Shown piece after piece: positions 38,069 to 47,900 of a stretch of 64,000 bases of DNA. The DNA comes from Gilliamella sp. B3022 (GTDB lineage: Bacteria; Pseudomonadota; Gammaproteobacteria; Enterobacterales; Orbaceae), in the NCBI RefSeq assembly GCF_028751545.1, contig NZ_CP071867.1:1-64000 (forward strand), read 5' to 3'. The translations under genes and the position numbers were made by a program. Under the pieces are notes generated by a model that had not been told where the DNA came from, ran no database searches, and worked only from the letters and a program-made list of their open reading frames with translations. Numbering within the stretch: position 1 is the stretch's first letter; each line of letters starts with the position of its first letter.

Positions 38069-40369
38069 ATGATTAATTGTACTAAATTAAAGGTGACCAG
38101 CACTTTAGCTCTAGGTTTGACGATTACCATGCCGGTAATGGCTACGGATAGAAATGATGATGAAAGTTACGATGTCATGACAGTCACCGCACACGAAACG
38201 ACCCAAAAACCAGGTACAATTACTGAAATATCAGAACAAGATATCCGCCGTGACGGTGGTACTAATTTTGGTACTATCATGCGTTACCAACCTCTCATTT
38301 CAGCACCAGGTAATATCTCCGGTTCTGGCAGTGGTAAAAGTAGTTGGGACCGAGGGGGCTTTACTGGCTATAATATTCGTGGTTTAGATGCTAACCGTGT
38401 ATCAATCGACATTGACGGTATGCCATTACCTATCGCTCAAGGTCGAGTTAATTCTGTAGGTCGAGCAGGATTCGGCTCTTATGGTATTGGACGTGATTAC
38501 ATTGATACCTACATGTACAACAAAATTGATATTCAATCTGGCGCCACATCGGTAAGTAATGCCAATAATGCCTTGGGTGGTTCAGTATCTTTCCAAACTA
38601 AAACGGCTAGCTATTATTTATATCCAGGTAAAACCCGTTATTTTGGATTCCAGAATAATTATGACAGTGCAGATAGAAGCTATCATCAAGGACTTACGAT
38701 GGCTGGTGGTGATGATCACCTTAATGGCATTATTGTAGTAAGTCGTCGAGATGGCCAACAAACAAGAAACTATGGTGATTCAATAAGTAGTTATCCCGAA
38801 AATTGGCACTCTAACTCAATTTTAGCAGGCTTAGGCTGGCAAATGACGGAAGAACATTTACTTAATACGACGATCGATTACAATAATAAAACCAAAAACT
38901 CACATTATGATACTTGGGACAAAGACGGTAAAAAAATAGAATCGTTCGACCATCAACGCAGTAAAAATAACCGCTTTAATTTAGCCATTAAAGATTTATG
39001 GCAACCCACCAATATGAGTTGGATTGACTCATTAACTACGCAGTTAAATTACCAGCGTACCAATGTCTTTGATGACACACAATTACAGCACAAATCCAAA
39101 GGAAACTTTTATACTCAAACCAACTATAATACCAAAGCGTATAATTTAATCACTACTTTGATAAAAAACATTGATAATCAAAAAATAAGTGCTGGTCTGA
39201 ATGCAAAATGGAGTGAAGATGAATCCCCCTTCTTTTCATCCGCTAAATCACAATATGGAGAGATTTTTCCTGACGGTGATTATACTAAACCACAAGCAGA
39301 CAGTAGAAGTTATCAGCTTGGTGGATTTTTTGAAGATCGCATCAGCTTTAGTACCGACAATGGTAATAACTTTTATTTAGTACCAGGAGTTAGAGCAATC
39401 TATCAAAATACTAAGCCACGCAATCTTGAAAACATGTCCGTATCAAATATTGATTCCCATCAATTAGGTAAACAGTATAGTAGTAACAGTGATTTCAAAG
39501 TTTTACCATCAATGGCATTTATGTATGATATCAATCCAAATTTTACTGCTTATCTACAATATAAACGTAGCGCGCAAATGCCAAATCAAAATCAATTATA
39601 TGGTACTTATTTAGCACATAGCACTATGTATGTACTCGTTGGCAACTCCAATTTGAAAACGGAAACGGGTGATAATTTTGAACTAGGTTTAAAAGGTCAA
39701 CCAATATCAGGAATTACGTTATCGTCTTCTGCTTTTTATAACAAGTACAAAAACTTTATTGCTTTCACTCGTTATAGGAAAGATTTTGTTGGCATAGGTA
39801 ATCGTATCGTTTATCAATCAGAAAACCGTGACAAAGCCTATACTTATGGTGCTGAATTAAGCAGTGAATTTAATATTGGTACTTGGATAGAATCACTAAA
39901 TGGCTTAAGCACACGATTCGCTATTGGTTATAACCAAGGGAAATCAAAATCAAGTTACTTGGGCGATAAATACATTGAAATGGATACGATTGCTCCATTA
40001 AAAAGTACTATTGGTTTATCTTGGGATGATCCAAACAAGTTCTATGGTGTTTCATTAATAGCAACATTCCAAAAAGGTAAAAAAGCGGATGCAACTTCTC
40101 GAGAATCATATAATAACGAAGGTCAGCCAATCAAAGATTCATCAGTAGATTATTTTCGAATCGCAGGTCATGGTATTGTTGATTTAACAGGTTATATTAA
40201 TATTACCGATAATATTAAATTGAGTGGAGGTATCTACAACCTCACGGATCAAAAATACTGGGATTACTTGAGCAATAATAAATTATACAGTACATCAGAT
40301 CATAAATATCTAAACCTGTTTACCGCACCAGGTAGAACATTCCAGTTAGGTTTAAATATTGATTTCTAA
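38069..40369 (+). CDS. hmuR: TonB-dependent haem receptor (HmuR/ChuA-like)
   Basis: This 766-residue outer-membrane protein has a signal peptide ending at VMA, a TonB box DVMTVTA at about residues 36-42, a plug domain (ALGGSVSFQT region) and a beta-barrel ending in GLNIDF with the terminal Phe. In the haem receptor region the usual FRAP and NPNL boxes appear as KRSAQMPNQNQLYG and GNSNLKTETGDNFELG, so FRAP is weak. The context with hmuT and the Fur box supports haem as ligand. AAAGGAT precedes the ATG. Confidence 0.88.
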   Translation: MINCTKLKVTSTLALGLTITMPVMATDRNDDESYDVMTVTAHETTQKPGTITEISEQDIRRDGGTNFGTIMRYQPLISAPGNISGSGSGKSSWDRGGFTGYNIRGLDANRVSIDIDGMPLPIAQGRVNSVGRAGFGSYGIGRDYIDTYMYNKIDIQSGATSVSNANNALGGSVSFQTKTASYYLYPGKTRYFGFQNNYDSADRSYHQGLTMAGGDDHLNGIIVVSRRDGQQTRNYGDSISSYPENWHSNSILAGLGWQMTEEHLLNTTIDYNNKTKNSHYDTWDKDGKKIESFDHQRSKNNRFNLAIKDLWQPTNMSWIDSLTTQLNYQRTNVFDDTQLQHKSKGNFYTQTNYNTKAYNLITTLIKNIDNQKISAGLNAKWSEDESPFFSSAKSQYGEIFPDGDYTKPQADSRSYQLGGFFEDRISFSTDNGNNFYLVPGVRAIYQNTKPRNLENMSVSNIDSHQLGKQYSSNSDFKVLPSMAFMYDINPNFTAYLQYKRSAQMPNQNQLYGTYLAHSTMYVLVGNSNLKTETGDNFELGLKGQPISGITLSSSAFYNKYKNFIAFTRYRKDFVGIGNRIVYQSENRDKAYTYGAELSSEFNIGTWIESLNGLSTRFAIGYNQGKSKSSYLGDKYIEMDTIAPLKSTIGLSWDDPNKFYGVSLIATFQKGKKADATSRESYNNEGQPIKDSSVDYFRIAGHGIVDLTGYINITDNIKLSGGIYNLTDQKYWDYLSNNKLYSTSDHKYLNLFTAPGRTFQLGLNIDF

Positions 40370-40404
40370 ATAAATATCTTAATGTATATTTATGATTATT
40401 TTTC

Positions 40405-40428
40405 ACCCGCTTATGCGGGTTTTTTTTT
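40405..40428 (+). terminator. Rho-independent terminator after the haem receptor
   Basis: ACCCGC-TTAT-GCGGGT followed by eight T residues. It ends the hmuT-hmuR transcript. Confidence 0.93.
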
Positions 40429-40431
40429 GAT

Positions 40432-40468
40432 AAAAATATCACATGTAATATTTACATGTGATATTTTT
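40432..40468. promoter_or_regulatory. 17-bp perfect palindrome before the yjfI-pspA cluster, candidate operator
   Basis: AAAAATATCACATGTAA and its exact reverse complement are separated by TAT. It lies 47 bases before the yjfI-like start and just after the previous terminator. The first gene has a putative DNA-binding N-terminus, so autoregulation here is plausible. A second hairpin terminator is the alternative, but no T run follows. Confidence 0.6.
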
Positions 40469-40514
40469 GTGTTAATATTGTTTACATAAATTTAACAAAT
40501 ACCGAACAAACTTG

Positions 40515-41153
40515 ATGAAAAAAACTAAAGAGACTAAAAATTCAGCTTTTTATCAGCAACAATATCGACAACGGTTACGTGAACAAGGTTTGATCAAAAA
40601 AGAAGTTTGGATTTTACCTGAGAATACAACGAAATTGATAGAAATTGAAAAACAATTTCGTCACTCATTAGTCAAAAACAATAATATTAATAATAATAAG
40701 GAAGTGAACAAAATGGAAAGAAATCAAATTTGGTCAATTGAAGAGCTCTTTAACAAATTAATGCAATCAGAATTAGTTAAACAAAATCATGCAAGTGTTG
40801 AAATTATTGATGGTATAGATGCTTGCTTACATATTATCATGCATGAATACGGTGATTTGCCTCTATTTTTAAGCATATCAAATCAACAAATTGTTGTTGA
40901 ATGTTTACTTTGGCCAATCAATATGGTCAAAAATAAAATTCAATTTAATGAGGAAATTTTATGTACTCGCAAACTATTTCCGTTATCAACTATAGCAATT
41001 GAAAAAGCTGGAGACGGTTCAGTCAACTACATTATGTATGGTGCGTTAAGTTCATCTTCACTCTTAAGTAACATCATTTATGAATTAGAAACTCTATCTG
41101 ACAATGTTATTAAAGCGACAGAAGCTTATGAACATCACATCACTCTTAACTAA
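40515..41153 (+). CDS. yjfI: YjfI-like DUF2170 protein with putative DNA-binding N-terminus
   Basis: This is a 212-residue protein. Residues about 10-45 (YQQQYRQRLREQGLIKKEVWILPENTTKL) look like the short ribbon-helix-helix-type segment found at the N-terminus of some YjfI proteins. The C-terminal 145 residues are DUF2170: HEYGDLPLFLSIS, VECLLWPINMVKNK, LCTRKLFPLSTIAI and MYGALSSSSLLSNIIYELETL. An Asn-rich linker joins them. I use the ATG at 40515 rather than the TTG before it. DUF2170 genes commonly precede a PspA-like gene, as here. The molecular role is unknown; a local regulator is inferred. Confidence 0.8.
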   Translation: MKKTKETKNSAFYQQQYRQRLREQGLIKKEVWILPENTTKLIEIEKQFRHSLVKNNNINNNKEVNKMERNQIWSIEELFNKLMQSELVKQNHASVEIIDGIDACLHIIMHEYGDLPLFLSISNQQIVVECLLWPINMVKNKIQFNEEILCTRKLFPLSTIAIEKAGDGSVNYIMYGALSSSSLLSNIIYELETLSDNVIKATEAYEHHITLN

Positions 41154-41185
41154 TAAATCGATATAAATAATAAGGAGATTAAAAT

Positions 41186-41887
41186 ATGGCTATCTTCAAA
41201 AAACTAGTTACAGCTCTTCGGGGTGGTATTAATGAAGCAGGAGAAGCAATCATTGACACTCAAGCTCTTAGAATACTCGATCAAGAAATTCGCGATGCAG
41301 ACAGTGAATTAAAACAAGCTAAAGAATCACTAGCTAATATAATTGCACAACAGAAATTAGCCGCTAAAGTTATTAAAGAAACACAATCTAAAATAGATGA
41401 ATATGAAAGTTATGCAATTAAAGCTCTTGAAAGTGGCAATGAAGAACTAGCAGTTGAAATAGCAGAAAAACTTGGGATTCTTGAAAATGAACTCGAAAAT
41501 AATAAACAACAAGAAAATTACTATGATGAAACTGTAAAGAGTTTACGTCAATCCATTTCACAAACAGAAATTAATATTCGAAATTTAAAACAGCAAGTAG
41601 ATATTGTAAAAGCAACAGAAAGCGTTCAAAAAGCGCAATCAGCAGTTGCACAGCGCTATGGTGGCTCAACTGCAAAATTACAAACTGCTTTAGATTCTTT
41701 AGATAGAATAAAAAAACGTCAAGATAAAAACAGTGCGCTTATCGAAGCTAAAAATGAATTGGCTAAATTTGATAATCAAAATGTGCTTGATAGTAAACTT
41801 GAAGCCGCAGGAATCAAATCAGGTAATAAAAATGCGGCTGCAATATTAGCAAGATTAAAAGAAAAGCATGATAATCAATCTATTTAA
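41186..41887 (+). CDS. yjfJ: PspA/IM30 family protein (YjfJ-like, ESCRT-III superfamily)
   Basis: This 233-residue, almost fully helical protein starts MAIFKKLVTALRGGINEAGEAIIDTQALRILDQEIRDA, the IM30 N-terminal helix, then a long coiled coil to about residue 150 and a C-terminal region with SKLEAAGIKSGN. The family binds and remodels membranes and is related to ESCRT-III. AAGGAG precedes the ATG. It lies 32 bases after yjfI and ahead of the flotillin and ATPase genes. By analogy with PspA and ClpX-like or VPS4-like partners, the AAA+ ATPase downstream may act on it; that is inference. Confidence 0.88.
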   Translation: MAIFKKLVTALRGGINEAGEAIIDTQALRILDQEIRDADSELKQAKESLANIIAQQKLAAKVIKETQSKIDEYESYAIKALESGNEELAVEIAEKLGILENELENNKQQENYYDETVKSLRQSISQTEINIRNLKQQVDIVKATESVQKAQSAVAQRYGGSTAKLQTALDSLDRIKKRQDKNSALIEAKNELAKFDNQNVLDSKLEAAGIKSGNKNAAAILARLKEKHDNQSI

Positions 41888-41979
41888 TAAAACATACGTT
41901 CAAGTGAAAATCGTTAAAGCAATAAATTGATTAACTGATTAAGTTTAGTTAGTTCAAGAGAATGATATAAGGGAAAATA

Positions 41980-42639
41980 ATGGAACTTTTCTGGGGAATA
42001 TTTTTTTCTTTTCCAGTAATTATATTTAGTGGGTTACTAACACTTTGTGTATTATATTGGTTAGTTGCGGCGTTTGGTATTTTAAGCATTGATTGTTTAG
42101 ATTTACAACTCAATGTCGATATTGATGATATACCATTAGACATTCCAAATACTCCATCCGGCTTTACGGGTCTATTGATGAAATTAGGTTTTAATAAAGT
42201 TCCAATGACACTTATTATTACTTTGATTTCATTAATAGGATGGTCGATCTGTTATTTCTTATTTCGTTTCTTTATGTTACCTCTGTGTGATTTATTGCTA
42301 ATTTATTACATAGCTGGTTTTTTCATTTTCATAATTGCCTTTATTGCTGCAGTATACCTTACCGCATTTATCATAAAACCTCTTAGACCACTGTTTAGTA
42401 AATTAGAAAGCACCAATAGTCATAAATCATTTTTAGGGCAAACTGTTGAAATTCGTTCGAGTTTTGTGAATGAAAATAAAGGAGAAGCTATTTACGATGA
42501 TGGTGCAGCTGGTTTAATTCTACAAGTTAGATGCACTAACTCATATCAATTCAAACGTGGGGATACAGCTGTTCTACTACGTTACGACACAACATATAAC
42601 AGCTATGAAATTATAAGCGTTGAAGAATTTAATGGATAA
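41980..42639 (+). CDS. yqiJ: YqiJ-like membrane protein with C-terminal OB-fold
   Basis: This 219-residue protein has an N-terminal hydrophobic segment (residues 5-35), two more around 70-125, and a soluble C-terminal domain of about 70 residues with GQTVEIRSSFVNENKGEAIYDDGAAG and GDTAVLLRYD, the NfeD-like OB-fold. YqiJ/NfeD proteins occur next to flotillins and are thought to form membrane microdomain complexes with them. It precedes the flotillin gene by 31 bases, the same arrangement as E. coli yqiJ-yqiK. Confidence 0.82.
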   Translation: MELFWGIFFSFPVIIFSGLLTLCVLYWLVAAFGILSIDCLDLQLNVDIDDIPLDIPNTPSGFTGLLMKLGFNKVPMTLIITLISLIGWSICYFLFRFFMLPLCDLLLIYYIAGFFIFIIAFIAAVYLTAFIIKPLRPLFSKLESTNSHKSFLGQTVEIRSSFVNENKGEAIYDDGAAGLILQVRCTNSYQFKRGDTAVLLRYDTTYNSYEIISVEEFNG

Positions 42640-42670
42640 AAGTAAATATTTTTTTGGAGAATAATAAATT

Positions 42671-44779
42671 ATGTCAATCAATACTGATACTATCATGTTT
42701 TTTTTAGTGATTATTGGAATAGTCTCTCTAATAATTGTTGGTTTTTTCTTATTGTTTAAAGCCTTTTATATTAAGGTTCCGCAAGGTACAGCACTCATTG
42801 TTAATGACATGACGTCAAAACCTAAAGTGCATTTTACTGGTGCTTTAGTCTACCCTATCATCTACAAAAAAGAGTTCATGAAAATATCATTAATTACTTT
42901 CGATGTAGAACGACGTGGTAAAGATGGTTTAATTTGTAAAGATAATTTACGTGCAGATATTTGTGTCGCTTTTTATCTTCGAGTTAATGAAACGACAGAA
43001 GATGTTTTAAAAGTTGCTAAATCAATTGGAGTAGATAGAGCATCCGATCAAAAAGCGGTAAGTTCATTATTCAGCGCAAAATTTTCAGAAGCGTTAAAAA
43101 CAGTCGGTAAACAATTTGAATTAGCTAAACTATTTGAAGATCGTATAAATTTTCGTGAACGTATTATCGATGTCATTGGTAAAGATCTTAATGGCTATGC
43201 ACTAGAAGATGTGGCTATCGACTATTTAGAACAAACTCCAATTAAATCACTTGATCCTGATAATATTTTTGATGCCGAAGGTATTAACAAGATCACCTCA
43301 ATCACTGCTGTTCATAAGGATGAAACCAATAAACGTGAAAGAGATCTTGAATTAGCATTAAAGAAAAAAGATACCGAAACGATTGAAGCCAAATTAGAGC
43401 TTGAACGTCAGCAAGCGGATGCCGAAGCTCGCCAAAAACGTGAAATAGAAACGATTCGAGCTCGCGAACAAGCTGAAACATTAAAAGTACAAGAAGAAGA
43501 ACGCCTAAAATCGGAACAAGCAAGAATCCAATCTCAACAAGAGATTGAAGTACGTGAGGAAAATCGCTTGCGTGAAGTTGAAGTTGCTCAGCAAAATCGC
43601 CTTAGAGCTATTGCTATCGAAGAAGAACGAGTCGAACGTGCACGTTCTTTAGAAATTGTTGCTCGTGAGCGAGAAGTAGAATTACAACGCATTGAAAAAG
43701 ACAAAGTGATTGAAGAAGAGAAAAAACATATTGCTAATGTGATTCGTGAACGAGTTGCTGTCGAAAAAACGGTAGCCGTTGAAGAAGAAAATATCAAAGA
43801 AGTACGAGAAATCTCTAAAGCTGATCGAGAAAAACAAGCAACCATTATTGAAGCGGAAGCTAGAGCTGAGCAAGAATTAGTTAAACAAGTTAAGCAAGCT
43901 GAAGCAGATGAACAATCATCTAAACACCGTGCAATTGAAATTAGTACACTAGCACAAGCTGAACTTGAGGTCGCGGCTAAACAAGCTGAAGCAAAAAAAC
44001 AACTTGCTCAAGGTATTGAAGCAGAAGAAGCCGCTATTGGTTTAGCTGAAGCCAAAGTTCGCAAAGCCCGAGCTGAAGCAGAAGAGAAAGAAGGTTTAGT
44101 AAAAGCAAATATTACCGCTGAACTTTTACTTGCAGAAGCAAAAGGTAATCAAGAAAAAGGCTTATCAGAAGCTAAAGTTATTGAAGCAAAAGCATTAGCA
44201 ACAGAAAAACAAGGTTTAACCGAAGCTAAAGTCCTTGAAGAAAAACTTTCTGCTCAAGCGCGCGGCGATGAAAGAATCGGTTTTGCCAAAGCTTCAGCAA
44301 CCAAAGAACAAGGTTTCGCTGAAGCACTTGTTATTCGTGAACGCTTAACAGCTGAAGCTAATGGTTTGGTTGAGAAATTTCAAGCAATGGGTACGATGAA
44401 TGAACAATCTAAAAATCATGAAGAGTTCCGCTTGGCACTTGAAAAAGGTTTTGAACAAGCTATGGCTGCCATTGCTGCTAACAAAGAAATTGCCAGAGAA
44501 CAAGCTGAGGTTCTTGCTGCTGCATTCAGCAAAGCAAACATTGAAATTGTTGGAGGAAATGATAACTTCTTCAATAGCTTCTCGAAAGCTATCAGTGTCG
44601 GTAAAGCCATTGAAGGAACGGTAAATCAAAGCCCTGTACTACAATCTGCTTTACAATCAGTACTATCACGTCTATCCGGTAATAAAAATATGGATTTAAA
44701 CGAAACATTAAAAAACACTGATTTAAAAGCACTAGCGGAACAATTTTTACCATCAAATAGTGATGAAAAAAGCGAATAA
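42671..44779 (+). CDS. yqiK: Flotillin-like inner-membrane protein YqiK
   Basis: This 702-residue protein has one N-terminal transmembrane helix (residues 10-35), a band-7/SPFH domain up to about 200 and a very long charged coiled coil (about 215-600) rich in Glu, Ala, Lys and Arg with repeated EAxAxxE units, then a C-terminal region with GGNDNFFNSFSKAISVGKAIEG. Flotillins oligomerise into membrane microdomain scaffolds. It is longer than many YqiK proteins, mostly in the coiled coil. TTGGAGA precedes the ATG. Confidence 0.9.
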   Translation: MSINTDTIMFFLVIIGIVSLIIVGFFLLFKAFYIKVPQGTALIVNDMTSKPKVHFTGALVYPIIYKKEFMKISLITFDVERRGKDGLICKDNLRADICVAFYLRVNETTEDVLKVAKSIGVDRASDQKAVSSLFSAKFSEALKTVGKQFELAKLFEDRINFRERIIDVIGKDLNGYALEDVAIDYLEQTPIKSLDPDNIFDAEGINKITSITAVHKDETNKRERDLELALKKKDTETIEAKLELERQQADAEARQKREIETIRAREQAETLKVQEEERLKSEQARIQSQQEIEVREENRLREVEVAQQNRLRAIAIEEERVERARSLEIVAREREVELQRIEKDKVIEEEKKHIANVIRERVAVEKTVAVEEENIKEVREISKADREKQATIIEAEARAEQELVKQVKQAEADEQSSKHRAIEISTLAQAELEVAAKQAEAKKQLAQGIEAEEAAIGLAEAKVRKARAEAEEKEGLVKANITAELLLAEAKGNQEKGLSEAKVIEAKALATEKQGLTEAKVLEEKLSAQARGDERIGFAKASATKEQGFAEALVIRERLTAEANGLVEKFQAMGTMNEQSKNHEEFRLALEKGFEQAMAAIAANKEIAREQAEVLAAAFSKANIEIVGGNDNFFNSFSKAISVGKAIEGTVNQSPVLQSALQSVLSRLSGNKNMDLNETLKNTDLKALAEQFLPSNSDEKSE

Positions 44780-44857
44780 GAAATGATGATTTGAAACATT
44801 AGACATTACTTAATTATCGTTAAATAATTATTCAGTTAACATTATCACTATTATCTT

Positions 44858-44888
44858 CCTTCGGTAGAATATTAAATTTTACCGAAGG
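44858..44888 (+). promoter_or_regulatory. Inverted repeat CCTTCGGTA / TACCGAAGG between yqiK and the ATPase gene
   Basis: A 9-bp perfect stem with a 13-base loop lies 36 bases before the ATPase start. Only a weak T-rich stretch follows, so it may be a leaky terminator or mRNA processing hairpin that sets the level of the big ATPase. Confidence 0.45.
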
Positions 44889-44923
44889 TAATAGATTTTC
44901 TGTAAAAAGATCAAGAGTAAAAA

Positions 44924-47900
44924 ATGGCAGAAATAAAACAAGAAAACGAGCAACAAAATTCACTCGATAAAGCGGTTGCAGAAGGTGGAGCCTATGAGAT
45001 CCTTCGTAAACGTTTAACCTCTTTGGGGCAAGAACTTAATCAGAAAACGGAAGCCTTGAATCAACAACGACTTTCGGAATTTGGTAAAAGTGATATGTCA
45101 ATCATTGGGCGAATTCGCATTAGAACCGAAAATAACTGTATCGCTCGAGATATCGTTAGATTTGGTGATTGGTTATTATTTGGTTATAACGTCTTTTTAG
45201 GATTAAAAAAAGAAACAAAAATTGAAGATGTGTTTTCTCTTTACCATCTTGTTGAACGTGATGACAATTACGAGGCAGATCCGGTTGATCTGTCAAATAC
45301 TTTTCTAAATATCAATCGTTTTGTTCAAGACTTTAATGAACTTTATACCTATTATAAAAATGCTCAATTATTGCAACTGGTTGAACGAGACGGTAAGCTT
45401 CTTGCCAGTTTTCAGATTGGTGAAAGAGTTAGTGACATTCGAGTTTTTCGCTGGTCAATATCCAGCGATAAAAAAACGATTGACTATATTGATAATCGCG
45501 GAGAGCGTGATATTGCTTTACCTCCTGCTTATGATTTTGAATGGACTGAAACTACCCGAGAAAATATCGTTAATGGTCGATTCTCCCATGTGAATATTCT
45601 TGATACCGTTTTTGTTGAAACCATTGGTGGTGACCTTACCATAAAATGTGAAAACAATACTAACGATGGATTAGGTATTTATCGTGAAGAGGTATTAGAT
45701 AAAAATCAATCAATAAACGATGCAAAAATTGAATACGCAAAAGTAGGCGCCTTAATTCTTTTAAAAGTCTTACCCTACCGAGAAGATAATTGGCGATACC
45801 TAATTTATAATACCCTTACCCAAAAAGCACAACGAATTGACTTTATTGGTCAAGCATGTATTCAATTGCCAGAAGATCATGGAGTGATATTCCCTGGTGG
45901 TTACTACTTACAAAATGGAGAATACAAAACATTTGATCAATCAATGGCTGGAATGCGTTTTAGACGCATTCGTCGTTCACCCAATGGTGAAGATGTCTTA
46001 TACATTTTTTATGAACCAAATTCTGGTCGTCTAGCTCTATTCAATTACAATATGATTGAGCGAAAATTAGATAACCCAATTCTAGGTCATGGTTATGCCG
46101 TATTTGAAGATGGGCGAATGGTTGTATTTGAAGGAGAAAACAATGAACCAACTCGCGTTCATCCAATGCAAATTTGGCAAACGCCCTTTTATAGTGCCGA
46201 ATTTGCAGCAACACAGCCAACCCACAATACGTTTTTAGGCAAAATCGGCAACGCTGAATTAGTACGTGGAATTTCTGATCTCTATTTTATTTCTCGCGAA
46301 ATTGATAATCAATCCATCTCTTCACAACTCTATAGCAAATTAAGTGAAGATACTAAAAAATTATTTGATGGCTATTTTTGGCTTGCTGATGAAAAAAATC
46401 TATCTTTCTCACCAATACTTCGTAATATTACCCAAACCAGTGAATTAGTACTTGATGAATACGAAAAAGTAGAAAGCATTCGACGCCAATCAGAAAGTGC
46501 GATGCGTGAGGCTATTACTCATCAGCAAGATTTACTAACCAAATTATATCCTGATAGCTGGCAAGACACACAAGAATTCGTCGATGCGCTTAATGCCATA
46601 AAACTGCAATTAGGTCGCCTTGTGACATTGAGAACTTATCGTTATATCAATTTAGAGCAAATTGATAAAATGGAAATTGAGCTAAAAGAACGTCAATCTT
46701 TAGTTTCACTTGCTACTGCCGGATTTTTAGGTAGCGAAAAAGCTCTCGAACCATTTATGTCAAAAATAGATAACATTGAAAAATATTTAGAGGAAGCTGA
46801 TACTGTAGTCAAACTCGTTGAGCCAATAAAAATCACGGACGAAATGTCCAATGATTTGGATATGCTTTCGCAACTTATGGCATCTTTAAAATTTGATGAT
46901 GTGACACTTCAAACTAAGATTATTGAATCAATTGCCGAGGTTTATGCCAAACTAAATCAAACTAAAGCAAGAATCAATCAAAAACGAAAAAATCTATCAA
47001 GTATTGAAATGATTGCACAATTTGGTGCTCAATTCAAACTATTTAGTCAAAGCATCGCTAGCGCTTTAAGCATCGCAACTACTCCAGAAAAATGTGACGA
47101 TGAATTATCAAGACTACTTGTTCAACTTGAAGAACTCGAAAACCAATTTAGCGAAAGCGAAGAATTCCTTAATGACATACTGACTAAACGTGAAGAAATA
47201 TTAGAATCTTTTGAAACTCACAAACAAGCACTACTAGAAGACCGTACAAGACGCACTGAATCCTTGCTTACCGCAGCTGTTCGCATCTTAGATAGCATTC
47301 CGAGACGTACGGCTAAATTTTCGGATCAAAATGAACTTAACGCTTTTTTCGTGGCAGACCCACTAGCTTTAAAAATTCGTGAAATTATTGAAAAATTAAG
47401 GGATTTATTCGATAACGTTAAAGCCGATGATATTGAATCACGGTTTAAAAGTGCACGTGATCAGGCCATACGAGCATTACGCGATAAATCAGAAATATTT
47501 GAATCTGGCGGCAATGTCATAAAATTAGGTCCGAAACATAAATTCAGTGTCAATACTCAAGAACTTGATTTAACTATAGTTCCGAAAGAAACGCACCTAT
47601 ATTTACAATTAACTGGTACGGATTATCAAGAAAAAATCGAGAATAGTCGCTTAGAAAGTTATAAGCCTTTCTGGACCATAACGATTGAATCTGAGTCACC
47701 GACACTTTATCGTGGTGAATACCTAGCTTACTCCATAATCAATGCGACGTTAAAAAAAGAGATTGATCTCAGTTATGAAGAATTAGTCACTCAATTAAGT
47801 CAACCAGATAACTTGGTTAAAACTGTACGTGATTACGCAGCCATGCGATATCGAGAAGGCTATGAAAAAGGTATTCATGACCATGATGCTGTAAAAATCT

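Noticed and set aside
43302-43873. Several minus-strand frames opposite the flotillin coiled coil
   Set aside because: They are Ser/Phe/Arg-rich, as expected from the antisense of Glu/Ala/Lys-rich repeats, and have no ribosome sites.
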